From Papaver somniferum (lineage: Eukaryota > Streptophyta > Magnoliopsida > Ranunculales > Papaveraceae): DNA of 64,000 nt. A program made the position numbers and the translations under genes. The stretch spans positions 5,580,001-5,644,000 of the forward strand of contig NW_020621936.1 in assembly GCF_003573695.1 (NCBI RefSeq). Reading direction: 5' to 3'. The first letter of the stretch is position 1; each line of letters starts with the position of its first letter. Below, piece by piece: positions 1 to 12,224 of the stretch. The notes under the pieces are model-generated. The model searched no databases, had not been told where the DNA came from, and worked only from the letters and a program-made list of their open reading frames with translations.

Positions 1-310
1 GACGAAGAAGTTACGGCCAAAACAAGTTTACCGAATATCGACGTCAAGTATGCATACGGGTTTGCGAACTTAAACCCGTGGATTTTGATTTTGAATGTTG
101 TTATGCATACTTGGTATGTGTACCATGTAGTCCAAACATCCCGAACTATTATTTTCAAATCTAAACATTTATGAAACTTAAACACAGATCAAGTTAGATA
201 GAAATGAACGATAAGCAAGATTATTATAAGTATTATAAGAAAATAAAAGTACAAATATTGCTCAAGTTTATAGACATACCTTTTTAGATGAATCCAATCG
301 AATTCTACCG
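1..310 (-). repeat. LTR-like fragment downstream of A1 gag
   Basis: This block has no coding potential. Read on the minus strand it contains an AAAAAGGTATGT stretch and the word GCAAACCCGTATGCATAC, which resemble words in family B LTRs (AAAAAGGTATGTGG near 4150, GTACCCGTTTGCGTAC near 53205). It may be part of a related LTR lying beside the A1 interior. The match is by eye and weak, and the piece continues beyond the left edge. Confidence 0.3.
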
Positions 311-405
311 CCTTACCGAACATAATCTGTGTGCCCCAATTCTTGTGCTTCCCTTACCGTATACAAAGCAGGGCATTCCTTGGTGAGGATGCACTTCCAA
401 CACAA

Positions 406-1896
406 TCAACTTGCATTGGGGTGAACAAAGTCTTGCTCACCACAAGTGACTTTTGGATTATCATGAAGGAGATCGCTTTTAGAACCTTTCACATCCAAAT
501 CCATCTTCCCAAAGAACTCTTTAAGTTCCAGCATCATGGATACTGCTTTTTCCATAGTCATGGAACTTTCTGGGAGATCATTCCTTTTCACACTCAAAAC
601 ATCATTGACTTTCTTTGGTATCCACTTTTGAGTGCGTTTAGGAACGACCGAAACCTTGTTCCCATTACTCTCTTCAAGATTTTCCGGAAGAGAATTGAAT
701 TGACTATTCTTTTTCAAGTTAGTCTTTCTCCAATTGGGAGCATCATATCTTGTCTTAGTATTTACGAAGTTATCCTTTTGATAACCATTACGATTGTGAA
801 AAGGCTTTGTATGACGTTTATAGGCAAATCTAGGATTATCACAACACTGATTCCTTTGCCTAAAGGTTGGACGTTTACAACCCATAATGTCAAGAGTGTT
901 AGCCTTAACATATGATCCCAGTTTAATAACTTCTTTTGACACCCAAACAAGAATATCATGAAGTTTTTCATTCCTTATACGAAAATGACATCTCCTTTCC
1001 AGGTGACCTTTGTTTCCACAATAATGACAAATATAAGGAACGTTCTTACCCGGATTCATGTGTGCTGGTTTTGGAGGTTGATATACTTTTCTCTTTTGAA
1101 CCTTAACTGCCGGTGAAGGTATTTCACTTTTGCCATCAGTGGAAACCTTTTGTTGAGAAGAATCACTAGCCTTGACAAATTTTACCTCTTTGCTAATACT
1201 TCGAGCATCTATTCCCTTATAGCCCAATCCTCGTGTATCACGATGATTTTTACTTGCTCCTAGCATAATGGTTAATTTGCTTGAACTAGTATTGAACTTT
1301 TTCAAGTCATCTTCCAACATCTTGATTTTATCAAGAGCAGCAGCTAAATCAGCCTCAAGGCATTTTTCTCGAGCGAGATAAGCGCTTTCTCTGTCATCAA
1401 AACTTGTTTGCTGATAGTTAAACCTTACTTCAGATTAGACAAGTTTCTCTTCCAACAAAAAGTATTTTTTATAAAGATTATCACATTCAAGTGACTTCAT
1501 ACATAGGTTTTCCTCAGAATCCTTGAGGGTCGATTCACAAGAACGATTCGAAAAATAAACACCTGCGTAACATTTTCTCAATTTCTTGTTTTCTCGACAG
1601 AGAGGAGTCAGAAGAGGTGAGACATGAGAAGTTGTAATCTTCTTCATCTTCCACGAATCCAAAAACTTAACATACTCTGAGACTTCCTCATCAACATCTC
1701 TATCAATATCTGAATCACCTTCATCAGAAAGTTCATCCAATTGTTCTTCTAGGAGATCTTCCCAATCAACAGTTTTTACATCAAGAGAATGTTTAGATAT
1801 TGACTTAGATGTGACAATTCTCTCAGGTGAATCCAAGCTTTTAGAATCATCTGGTAATTTCTGAAATGGTACGTTATTAGAGATAGACTCGTCCAT
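406..1896 (-). pseudogene. Copia gag, C-terminal-type (SIRE-like), one in-frame stop
   Basis: Gag would coat the retrotransposon RNA in cytoplasmic virus-like particles. I chose the ATG at 1896 because it is the first one after the PBS, 50 nt downstream. The frame is open to 406 (about 496 codons) except for a TAA at 1435-1437. Order: an acidic segment (about residues 45-75, rich in D and E), a coiled-coil-like stretch around the stop, an RGLGY motif (about residue 222), a CCHC zinc knuckle at 988-1029 (CHYCGNKGHLERRC, C-X2-C-X4-H-X4-C), a basic tract, and QKWIPK. RGLGY followed by CHYCG..GH is typical of the second half of SIRE-type gag. The usual N-terminal UBN2 domain is missing. The stop could be a CAA to TAA change. 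Confidence 0.75.
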
Positions 1897-1946
1897 AATC
1901 AGATCGCTACAAACACAGACTTGTAAGGTCTTTAATGTGTTTTCCT

Positions 1947-1958
1947 GCTCTGATACCA
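1947..1958 (-). other. Primer-binding site of A1 (initiator-Met tRNA)
   Basis: On the minus strand this reads TGGTATCAGAGC, the standard plant Copia primer-binding site complementary to the 3' end of initiator-Met tRNA. It lies 2 nt (AT) after the LTR end TTCA. It fixes both the orientation of A1 and the 5' LTR boundary. Confidence 0.92.
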
Positions 1959-1960
1959 AT

Positions 1961-4361
1961 TGAAAAAACGGGGGTCTAACAACACCACCCAATATTTCGC
2001 TTAGCAATCTGTATGGACTAACTCCGAAATACTTTGCTAGAGAATCAACTAGACAATCAGACTCAATCTAGATAAAAGTATCTCAAGGAGTTAATATCTC
2101 TCTCTTGATTTGATTTTTGCTCAAGCTAAAAACAATAGCAAGTCTTTATCAAATACAAGGAATACTTGGACGGTACCATAGACCAATGTCCAAGGATCAA
2201 TCAATATCAATCAACAACCAAAGGTTGGATTTCCAATTGATGATCACGAATGCACAACCTGTATTATTTCAATTATATAAAATATAATGCGGAAAAGAAC
2301 ACAGACCCCAGAAATTTTGTTAACGAGGAAACCGAAAATGCAGAAAAACCCCGGGACCTAGTCCAGATTGATACACATTGTATTAAGCCGCTACAGACAC
2401 TAGCCTACTGCAAACTAACTTCGGACTGGACTATAGTTGAACCCCAATCAGTCTCCCATCGATGCAAGGTACAGTTGTATTCCTACGCCTCTGATCCCAG
2501 CAGGATACTATGAACTTGATTCCCTTAGCTGATATCACCCATAACCAAGAGTTGTTGTAACCCAAAATCACAGACTTGATAATAAACAGATCTGTAGTCA
2601 CACAAAAAAGTCTATCAAAGGATAAATCTGTCTCCCACAGATAAACCCTAGGTTTTGTTCCGTCTTTAGATATAAAATCAAGGTGAACATGAACCAATTG
2701 ATAATCCGGTCTTATATTCCCTAAGAACAGTCTAGATTAATCAATCACCTCTCTACAATCCTTCCTGACTACACATGCGGTTTGTCGAGGAATCACAAAC
2801 AGTGAAACGAAGATGTTTGTGACTTCTTTATATTTCCTATCGAAGAACTCTCACGATCTCAAGTCAATCAATCGATTTTACTCGTACGATAGAAGATGCA
2901 AGATCAGATCATACAACTACGATAAAGTAGTATCAGTCTGGCTTCACAATCCCAAGGAAGTCTTTAAGTCGTTAACCTGATTTTAGAGAAGAAAATCAAA
3001 GGTTAATGGAGATCGACTCTAGCGTGCGCACTAGTAGCACATAGACATGTGGGGATTAGTTTTTCTCAAAGCTAGATGTCTCCTTTATATAGCCTTCAAA
3101 TCAGGGTTTTGCCTTAGTTACAAAGCAATCCATATTCGCCGTTAGATGAAAACCTGATTTAGATTCAAGCTAATATTTCTCAACCATTAGATCGAAAACT
3201 TAGCTTGTCACACACACTTGAGATATACGTTTACTGGGTTTGTGAAAACCGTGCCCAAACGTGTACTTGTATGTTGGTTCAACAAGTAACCCGAAAGGTT
3301 AACCATATGAGCATTTGATATTAACCTTGTTCTTTTTCACCATAACTAGTTCAATTGTCTCAAATGAACCAGTGAAAGAGTTTTTCAATTGTTATGAGAT
3401 CTTATGTAACTACACAAGACACAATTGAAACAAAGATGATTCGATTCGATTGAATCGGCTCATGAACTTTATATCCACGGTTTGCATAAAGCATTCCTTA
3501 ATAATTTAAGTTTCATGTTCAGAGCACATCTTTAGATCATAACCTCTTAAGTTCACAAACAAGTTCGCGGACTTAAGTTAATCAGTTGAGTTTTCCAAAC
3601 TCAGCAGAAATTCTCGGAAAGAGAACTTCCGCCAGTTCGCGGACTTAGCACACAAACGAGTTTTGGAAAATCCAGCAGAAATTCTCGGTCGAGAACTTCC
3701 GACATTTCGCAGACTGAGTCTGTGGACTGGGTTCGCGGACTTGGCAAGCCAATTCCACAATCCTCCCGATTTCTCTTGATCAACAAAGTTCGAAAACTTC
3801 GGTTCAAGGAATACATGGTTATGTAATCTAAACTCTCATTTCAATCATTGAGACATTCTCAGAGGACGCTATGCAGCCGTTATTCACCGACAGATTCACG
3901 TCAGAGCAATTCTCAAAGTGATTGAAACTTTTCATGACTTTCGTCACTAGGTGAAGATAAACTTGATCAAAGCGAAACGCTTTACAAACACACGATTTCG
4001 AGATAAAAGATAAGCAATAAATGCTCAGGTCGAAAAGTCAAATGTGTATGGTCTAGTCTTTATAGCATACGACTTTTATCTCATAATAAGTAGGAGATAG
4101 AATAGATAGACTTTTGAGTGATAGATAAGTTCAAGTCTCCACATACCTTTTTGTTGATGAAGTTCAACGGTTCCTTGTATAGATCTTCGTCGTTGTATGA
4201 TGAATCGCCATGAAATCCTTGAGTTCAACTACACTTTTCTATCCTAGTCCGAGACTTAGCTATGTAGGCTAGAAATCAAGACTTATAGTTTTGATCACTA
4301 ACATTGACAAACATGCTTGAGATAGAAACGCATGAGAGGTCGACCGAGCTATGCTCTAACA
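1961..4361 (-). repeat. A1 5' LTR (family B, about 2.4 kb)
   Basis: The LTR starts TGTTAGAGCATAGC at 4361 and ends TTTTTTCA at 1961, with canonical TG..CA ends. The same family occurs at 10589-12120 (3' part) and 50967-53520 (5' part). A TATA box (CTATATAAAGG, minus) sits at 3082-3092. The U3 has two imperfect copies of a roughly 69-bp unit at 3591-3729, each with a CAGCAGAAATTCTCGG word and a TTCGC[G/A]GACT word. The U5 near 2330-2345 carries the plant-retroelement word CCCCGGGACCTAGTCC next to GAGGAAACCG. Confidence 0.85.
3082..3092 (-). promoter_or_regulatory. TATA box of A1 LTR
   Basis: CTATATAAAGG on the minus strand matches the plant TATA consensus. The homologous position in the family B LTR at 10985-10994 has CTATATAAGG, so the box is conserved between copies. 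Confidence 0.6.
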
Positions 4362-5840
4362 CTTTCCTTAGTGTTACCAAATCACTTGTTTACTCCATAT
4401 ATTTCTCCCCCTTTTTGTCACAAAATGATAAAGGTACGAGCAAATAAAAGATAAACCGAAAGGATCTTACAATTCTTAAAAGACTTGCATAACCTATAAG
4501 AGTTAAGCACGAGGGTTCCACACACCATTTTAGATAACCAACATCAAAACCGAAAGTACAAAGTAATTTTCTTTTGATATTTTACCAAGGAAACAATTGC
4601 CCGAAGCAATTTTACCTAATAGTTTAGCAAATAATAAATTTACTAATCACCTTAGTTCTTTTGCTAAACCGATTGTACAAATACAATTGCTTGTTCGATA
4701 AGACCAAAATAAAGATCAGAATTAACTCTATTTTTCTCATCAGGTTCTAATTATTCAAACAATAACTTAGACCTTTCACTTTTAAACAAGACAAGTACTA
4801 GGTTAGTTAACTAGCATTTCTTGTTAAGGCATTCGATTAGACTTGAATAACCGAAACCTCCACTTTGATAAGATCAGAATTAACTTAGTTTCTCTTATCC
4901 AGAATCGAATTGGACTAAACAATTGATCCCGAAAACCATTTTTGTTAAGCCATAAATAATTCATACAAACCAAATAAATCAACTTGCATAATTATTTACC
5001 TCAACCAGAAGCAATTGAAACAAACATAGACATTATAGTATTGCAATTGCATCGAAATTTCGTAAGCCTAAACAATTGATACCAAACCATAAAAAAAGAT
5101 AACAATAGTTTTTCTTAACCGGAAACAATTGAGTCACACACACATCCATACACAAATAATGGAATAAACATCAATTGTACCGAAATTTTGTTAAGCAAAA
5201 ACAATAGATATATGCAATAAAATCAGGCTTTTCTTAAACAGGAAACGATTAACTAACAAATTCGTTACCTCAAGCTCCGCATCCTCTTATCCCCCAAAGA
5301 TATGTCATTAAGCGCAAGTTCACAAAGAACTCTCCCCCGTTTTGTTGTCATCCTCTCGCAAGACAAAAGAACAACAACAAAAAGGCAACATTTACCAGAG
5401 AAATTTTGAAAATCAGTTTTAACTAATGCGATGCAAAAGTTGAAACCCCGAAACACATATGCTTTTATGATAAACCAAATGATTCAACATATTGTGACTT
5501 TTTCACATATCAGTTTCAATCAGAACCCCTTATGATCCTTTGATAAAGCCTACCAACATGGTCTAGAACTTAATCCTGTTAAACCAAAAAGTCACCCAAA
5601 CCATAAGGGTTCACGGAATATGAGATCGAATATTAAGGTTACGAAAACCGAAATTAAACATCCCATAACATACATAGCAATAATGTAAAGCATTCAAGCA
5701 CATGCTATGTAATCGAAAACTATCACAAGAAAAATTATAAAATAATAATTTTATTCATCATATAATAGATAGTTTTATTCCAAATAGACCTTATACAATT
5801 ATTGAAAGAAATCAAAAATTGATGTCTATTCTCTTTCTAA
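4362..5840 (-). other. Shared 3' noncoding region of family A (A2 copy)
   Basis: This AT-rich stretch has no convincing ORF. Its reverse complement aligns by eye through most of its length with 46230-47702 of A3; for example minus-strand GATTTCTTTCAATAA and GAGAAATATATGGAGTAAAC occur in both. It follows directly after unrelated cargo ORFs in the two elements, so it is a conserved structural part of the family. Confidence 0.75.
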
Positions 5841-6112
5841 TCACAAAAATGGATTCAAATTCTTCTGAGCATTTCCTTTCCCAGTAGACGATTTGTTCAT
5901 CTCAAACAGTTGAGAATGAAGATCAGCTAGTACTTCCTTTGAATCCTTTACCATCAGCTCATGATGTATAATGCAACTTATAACAGTAAGAATCTGTTTT
6001 CTTAGAGAATCTTTAGGATTATCATACTGAGATAATCATGAGTTTCAGTAAGAACTGATGCATAGAGTGCTAAATTATCAAGAGACGATTCTTCTTTTGC
6101 CGAATTTTCCAT
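5841..6112 (-). pseudogene. Small second ORF of A2, about 90 aa, frameshifted
   Basis: Reading from an ATG at 6112, the frame begins MENSAKEESSLDNLALYA and runs about 29 codons. A one-base indel near 6025 shifts it to a frame that continues DSLRKQILTVISCIIHHE and ends KGNAQKNLNPFL at the TGA at 5841-5843. The product would be small, mostly helical and charged, without a motif I recognise. It lies between gag and the shared 3' noncoding region. I infer coding because the two frames dovetail; no function is claimed. Confidence 0.4.
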
Positions 6113-6337
6113 TGTCACAATATAGTCTTCTTTCGGACAAGAACAATATATATATACAACAGAAGAATATCAAGGGATAATTTGGTTTATGGAAACCGAA
6201 TATATTTTTCCCAAAAGTAAAAGATATCGGTTAAGACTATTTTTACTTAAGGAACAAATATGTACATCCTGCCCAGATTTATGCTTCCTCACAATCAGAA
6301 TTTTGGGCAACAAGTGAGGATGCATTTTTCAACACAA

Positions 6338-7748
6338 TCAGTGTGTGTTGACATGAGAATTATTCTCACCATAGGTAACAAAGACATCCTTAGGATGACT
6401 TATAAACACAATAGAGTGTGTTTCCTTATGTTCTTTCTTCCTCTTGTAATTGCAAGAGCTTGCAATTTCTTTTTGAGATCTAATAAACTTACCAGCCTTC
6501 AAAATCTTTATCCCCTTGCGAAGAGTCTTGATAAATTTATTTCCATGGAAGATTGCAGTGTGGTTAATTCCTCCACATGAAGAACTTAGTATATTATCAG
6601 AACAACTAGTTTGTGACCCTTTTGGTTTTTCAACCAATTTTTCTTGCTCAGACTTCATCTTTCGGGTTTTATTTGACAGGAATTTCAAAAGGTTTTCAAG
6701 ATATAGGATTAACCTTTTATTTTCCTTAATTCCCGGCTCAAGTTTTTCTAAACAGTTCTTTGGAAGTTGATTAGACTCACAGGATTCATCACTGTTAGAG
6801 TTGGCAAGAAGTGCATTACAGTTAGATATTCCTTCATAGGGTTCTTCCTCCGGAATATCATCAAGAGTAGAGACATAAGCCTTGTTGCACTTCTGAGCTC
6901 TTCTGCTGGAACAATGTTTAGCCATATGTCTGAATCTACGACAATTGAAACATTGGATTTCTTCACTATTATTTTTATGACAAAAAGATAATGTATTAGG
7001 AGCATATTTATCATTAGATAAGATGTCCTTAATTTGTTGCGCTAGAAGCAAAATTGTTGAGTCAAGCTCCTTTCAACAAGTACCTTGTCTTCTTGACAAT
7101 GTTTCTCAGTTTCATTCTTCAGCAGAATTTCTCTATCAAAGATCTTTAAATTTCCTACAAGAAGCTTCGAGAAAGTATAGAAAGATCATTTGCTTCTATT
7201 ATGGCATGTTTCTTAGACTCGTATCTGGATGGTAATGATCTGAGAATTTTGCATACTTTCTTTTCAGGTATAGTCTTTCCAAGCAAGAAAGAGGCATTGA
7301 CAATCTCAGAAATTTTAGAGTTAAACTCCTCAAAGGTATCGTTATCATCCATTTTAAGATATTCCCATTCAGAAGAAAGGGATAGAAGTCGTGCTTCTTT
7401 CTCGGAATTATTTTCTTCAAATACGGTCTCAAGAGTATCCCATGCCTCCTTAGAAGTTTCACATGATAGAATATGATGAAGAAGATCATCACATACTGCG
7501 TGTATGATGGTATTAAGACCATCAGAGTTCTGCTGTGCAAGAGCTCTTGCTTAATAACTGTAGAATGCTAAGCGTTTAAACTCTGCTTCTGGATATTCTA
7601 CTCTTGGTTTTTGATATCTGTCTTCGATTACTAGCCAAGTATTAAAATATCGGGATTGAAGAAAGGTTCTTATAGCATCTTTCCAAAATGGGTAATTCAT
7701 CCCATTAAATCTTAGTGGTACGTTAACTGAATCATTCATAAGATTCAT
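6338..7748 (-). pseudogene. Copia gag, N-terminal-type with UBN2 and one zinc knuckle, broken
   Basis: The 5' half is a UBN2-type gag: it starts near MNDSVNVPLRFNGMNYPFW, has a TAA at 7551-7553 after FYSY, continues in the same frame with ARALAQQNSDG, and includes KEAWDTLETVFEE, LKMDDNDTFEEF and KILRSLPSRYE. It stops at 7155 and needs shifts near 7157 and 7055 to reach the next part. That part holds a CCHC knuckle at 6911-6952 (CFNCRRFRHMAKHC) and then a long coiled coil (about residues 80-125 of that frame). It ends with FVTYGENN before the stop at 6338. The second, RGLGY/CHxCG-containing half of SIRE-type gag is absent. No pol follows. Confidence 0.75.
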
Positions 7749-7805
7749 TTTCTTATAGGTTGGATCGCACCAAACAAAGATTGTTAGATATTTTCGTGTT
7801 TTCCT

Positions 7806-7817
7806 ACTCTAATACCA
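7806..7817 (-). other. Degenerate primer-binding site of A2
   Basis: On the minus strand this reads TGGTATTAGAGT, the initiator-Met primer site with two C-to-T changes compared with A1, B2 and A3. The position right after the LTR end (TTTTCA at 7820) leaves no doubt about its identity. The changes suggest this copy can no longer prime well. Confidence 0.8.
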
Positions 7818-7819
7818 AC

Positions 7820-10588
7820 TGAAAAGACGAGGGTACCCAAATATACCTCAATCTAAAACTTTTCCACCTATAAGTCCGTTCTCCGAAAGGGATTGTCTAT
7901 AGACTGAGTCGAGACAATACAACTAATCGGTTCACACTTCGTGTGATCGTCTATGGATACGAGATCGAGACAATATGACAACACGATAACTTGTGTGATT
8001 GAATATGGATACAAGATCGAGACAATACAACAACGAAGTATGATTACTTGATAATAGGTTCGGACTTAACTAAACACAATAGGATTGCTATCACGTAAAT
8101 AAGAATTAATGTTTGTATATTTTACTTCTAATTATAGTAAACAATTATCATTGCGGAAATAGAAAAGTAAAAGACACAACAAGATTTTGTTAACGAGGAA
8201 ACTGCAAATGCAGAAAAACCCCGGGACCTTGTCCAGAATTGAATACTCTCAGAATTAAGCCGCTATACAAAATCTAAACCAACTTCGTATAGTTGAGACC
8301 AAATAACTAAACCTATAGTTCACCTAGTTCCCTCAATATCCCTGCGCCTCCAACTTGTAATAAGTTACGCACTTGTAACAATTCCTTTGGTTCGTATTGC
8401 AAACAGTAAAGGAACAACAAATCTGTTCGGTAAAAACTCTTTTGAAACAACGTGATATGAGTTTGACAAAAGGCTCTTCCGTTTATCCCAATAAACTCCT
8501 TTGTCAGGTTCTTAGATCAATCTCTTAACAACTACCAAAGTAATTGTCTAGACTATGGAATCAATACTCTTAATCACAAAGAATTATATTGATGCCGATC
8601 TACTCAACTAATCAATCAAGGTTATCACAAAGATAAACCGATTATAGTTGGATCCCCAGCCGATCAAGTTTTGTGCACACCAAAGATTATGAAATCAAAT
8701 AAGAAATCTTCTTAGATCTTCAATAAACACCGGCACACAAATAACTTGAATCTCTTGTGATCAATCACACACAGAACGGAGTCTGTTAAAAATGGATTAT
8801 CACAAGATGTCTTTAGATTTACAACAGTTCTAAAGATCCCCGTGGATACTTCGTTCTAGTTTGAGTGAATCTTATATCAGAAGAGAAGATTCTCAAGCAT
8901 AAACAAACTAGGTGCAATCAAAGTTCAGCAACCGTTAGTCGATCAAATCAATTAAAAACTAATAATAAACTGCAATTATCTAGTTTCCCACCAACGGTAC
9001 TCGTAGAGCTTCCCAATCCCAAATAAGTTTTTAAAACGAGCGGTCGCAAGAGATTTCACCTAATTAGGGTACTTTCCTCTCCGAATAGACGGCTCCACCA
9101 GTAACAACACAACTAGGTAGTTTTGTTGGCTCTGAGGATTAGTTTGCTGGAAATGCAAACTTCAATATTTATAGACCAAGGAAGTTTAGTCACCAAGGAA
9201 TTTCCTGGAAATGCACTGTCCAAATATTGACCGAATATTCAGTAGAAAATCTCCAATTAGTAAATGCACATTACTAATTTTTATTTTCTAAAGGTATGCA
9301 CTTAATTGATGGAAATTAAAAGCATATAAAAACTAAAATCCTTAATTAAAAGATTCTCAATTTATTTCGATCCGGGATTCTCCTTCAGTTATTAAGGAAT
9401 ATCTTTGAACAATAAAAGATAAGAATTACTGCACATGTTCAAAGTATGTCGACATCTTTACTTTGTAAATCCTTTTTCATATTTAAAATCTTGGAACCGA
9501 TTTGACACACTTCCAAACGAGTTTAGAATTGGTTCATCTGACTTCCAAGAACTATGTGATTGATTATCCTATCAAATCACCATTAATGGATTTCACGGTT
9601 CTACCAAAACACAAAGCTTCGGTTTTACCTCCATGTGGGTACTAGGATCGGTCACACTAGATTTCCAAAAATTGGTTGACAAGGTACTAGGATCAGTTAC
9701 CACATAATTATGGTATCTTACTTGTGATCGGTTACACAAGTCATAGGATCGGTTACCAATTACTAAGACTTGTTGCACCTCTTACAAGGATCGATTCCAT
9801 ACACTTGTGATCAGTTGCACTTGTTACTAGGATCGGTTCCCCAATGTCTAGAGTTGGTCATACCAATTACGATATATCGATCATACCATCTCGGGTGATT
9901 ACTTAAGATCGGTTTCACTAATAAAAGTCATACCAATACAAAAGTCAGGCATTGTTAATAGTTTTACCAAGATACATAAACAAGTTATGAGCGGTTATAC
10001 TAAACACACATATTGGTAACCCAAAGATTTTCAATGAATAACAATACCAATAAGCCTAGCGATTTCCCTTTCGATTCACAAAACAAGTTTATAAATTGTA
10101 CTTCCTTTAAACAAATGTAAAACATTGTTTCCTAGGACGAAATATTCACCCATACCCATAAATAATCACAATAGCATTCGTATGATTATGTCATGTCTTA
10201 TATACGAAGTTCAAAAGACGTTATACTTCATATTGCAATTCCTTAATACGATGTCTAACTAGAGTATAATCATTCACAGCTTCGCAGTTATGTTTTCAAT
10301 ATACACGACTTGAAAGATACGTTAGGAATGAAACAATTCAAGTCAAATATTACTAACCTCAAGAGGAAGGATGATGTCGTCGATGTAGCTCTTTACTTCT
10401 TCACATTCTTCAAGTCTTCACGTAATACTTGTAAGTCTCATGTCCTAGTAACTTTCTAGCTAACCTATACGAAGTTGACTCTAATAAATAATCAAACGAC
10501 TCTTTAAATGAGTTGTGGTTCACTAAAATATGACAACCAAACTTGACATACCAATGCTTGGCGGGTTCAACCGAGCTATGCTCTAACA
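7820..10588 (-). repeat. A2 5' LTR (family A, about 2.77 kb)
   Basis: Begins TGTTAGAGCATAGCTCGG at 10588 and ends CTTTTCA at 7820. It matches the A3 LTRs (41785-44113, 48085-50928) over its whole length. A TATA box (minus, TCTATAAATA) sits at 9167-9176. Upstream, 9640-9905 holds the array of GATC-centred boxes described for A3. Near 8165-8230 the U5 carries the GTTAACGAGGAAACTG and CCCCGGGACC words common to families A and B. Confidence 0.88.
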
Positions 10589-12120
10589 TATATATTTCTT
10601 TGAAATCGTGAACAATTGAACAACTCTATTTGAAACACAATAAGATTCATTTGATTATCTTTCATGGTTGATTGATCATCATAGTTGATCTATAAGTGTT
10701 AGATGAATGTGGTTAAGACAAAAGTGTTCATATGCTTAACTTCGGTTAACTATTATTGAGCCAACTCAATATACGCGTTTAGGTACGGTTACCCATATAT
10801 AAATGAAAGTATCTTTCATTTGTGTGTAACAATCTAAGACCATCTAACAGTGGAGAGATATTGCTTAGGTTTTAAGCAGACTTAGCTTGAATCTTGAATC
10901 AGGTTTTCATCTAATGGTGAATGTTGAATGCTTTGTTACTAAGCTATCTTATCTTTGATTGAAAACAAACCTTAATTTGAAAGACTATATAAGGGAGAAC
11001 TCTAGCAACTGGAAAACCTAATCCCGGCACTTTCCTGTGTCCTAGTTGTGACTAGAGTCGATTATCCTTTAACCTAGGTTTTTTTCAAAACCATTATAGG
11101 TTAACGACTTGAAGACTTTATTTGGGATTCGTGACGCCATACCCAACTATTTTATTTGTATTTTCGTGATATGATCTTACTTGTTCTATCGTATTGAGTT
11201 TTATCTTCTCTAAGATTTGCTCGAGAGTTATCTCCGATAGGTAAGATATAAAACGTAATCAGAAAGCTCTTCGTCTCATTCTTTGTGATTCCACAATAAC
11301 TTCTTCTACTACCATATAGTTAAGTTATTGTGAGGTGATTGATATTTCTAGGCTTCTCTTCGGGAGTATAAGACCGGATTATCAATTGGCTCATGTTCAC
11401 CTTGATTTATCAAAAGACGGAACAAAACTTCATAGGTACTTCTGTGGGAGACAGATTTATCTATCAGAATAGACTTATCTGTGGGAGATAAATTTGTTTG
11501 TAAGTCTTTGACTTTGGGTCGTAGCAACTCTTAATTGTGTGTGAGATCAGCTAAGAGAATCAAGTGCGCAGAATCCGGCGTGGTTCAAGAGGCGTAAGGA
11601 ACGCGGACCTTAATTGGTGTGAGACTTGGTTAGGGATCTACTACATTCCAGTCCGAAGTTAACTTGTAGTAGTCTAGTGTATGTAGCGGCTTAATACAGT
11701 GTGGTGTTCAAATCTGGACTAGGTCCCGGGATTTTTCTACATTTGCGGTTTCCTCGTTAATAAAACTTCTAGTGTCTGTGTTATTTCTTTTCTGCATTAT
11801 ATTAGTTTATATAATTGAAATATCACAGGTTGTGCGTAGATCAATCAATTGGTAAATCCGACCTTAATTGTTGGATAGTAATTGATTGGAACTTGGGTAT
11901 TGGTCTTTGGTATCGTACAAGTGATTTCTCATATCAATCGGTCTCACAAATTTCTATTTGTTCGATTGCAGATTGTATTGAGAAATCGGGATATAACTCT
12001 TTGGTATATTTCTTGATTGAGGTCGCTTTATAAGCTGGTGCTCTCGGAATTATATTGGAGTTAGTCCATACATATTTCCGAATGAATTATTGGGTGTGGT
12101 TGTTATACCCCGCTTTTTCA
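10589..12120 (+). repeat. B2 5' LTR, 5'-truncated (family B)
   Basis: This aligns by eye with the reverse complement of 1961-3430 of A1: the CAGGTTTTCATCTAA words, the TATA box CTATATAAGG (10985-10994), TTAACGACTTGAAGACTT, and the GTCCCGGG...GTTTCCTCGTTAA part of U5. It ends CGCTTTTTCA at 12120. Roughly the first 900-1000 bp of the LTR are lost at the junction with A2. An ORF at 11815-12033 within it is not considered a gene. Confidence 0.8.
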
Positions 12121-12122
12121 AT

Positions 12123-12134
12123 TGGTATCAGAGC
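12123..12134 (+). other. Primer-binding site of B2
   Basis: TGGTATCAGAGC, a perfect initiator-Met site, 2 nt after the LTR end. The following leader (AAGTCTGTGTTTGTAGC) is almost identical to the A1 leader, which ties the two family B elements together. Confidence 0.92.
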
Positions 12135-12224
12135 AGGCAAACACCATAAAGACCTCATAAGTCTGTGTTTGTAGCAATCTGATTTCTGTGGATAGAAGTT
12201 TATCTCACTTTTACGCACATAAAG

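Larger units (their letters stand above)
1..4361 (-). mobile_element. A1: gag-only Copia-like LTR retrotransposon (family B), partial
   Basis: On the minus strand the order is 5' LTR (4361 to 1961), initiator-Met primer-binding site (1958 to 1947), short leader, gag (1896 to 406), then noncoding sequence to the window edge. The LTR begins TGTTAGAGCATAGC and ends TTTTTTCA. Directly after gag there is no protease, integrase or RT sequence. At its start the LTR abuts sequence homologous to the 3' noncoding region of the family A element at 41785-50928, so A1 seems inserted in A2. The 3' LTR lies outside the window. A1 is probably non-autonomous. Confidence 0.75.
4362..10588 (-). mobile_element. 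A2: gag-only Copia-like LTR retrotransposon (family A), 3' end off-window
   Basis: On the minus strand the order is 5' LTR (10588 to 7820), degenerate initiator-Met PBS (7817 to 7806), gag (7748 to 6338), a small broken ORF (6112 to 5841) and an AT-rich 3' noncoding region (5840 to 4362). A1 interrupts the noncoding region at the word CACTAAGGAAAG, which is continuous in A3 at 47691-47702. No protease, integrase, RT or RNase H lies between gag and the 3' region. The 3' LTR must lie left of the window. A2 itself abuts a truncated family B LTR. Confidence 0.75.

Noticed and set aside
331..915. 194-codon plus-strand open frame
   Set aside because: It is the complement of the A1 gag, whose minus frame holds a CCHC knuckle and gag motifs.
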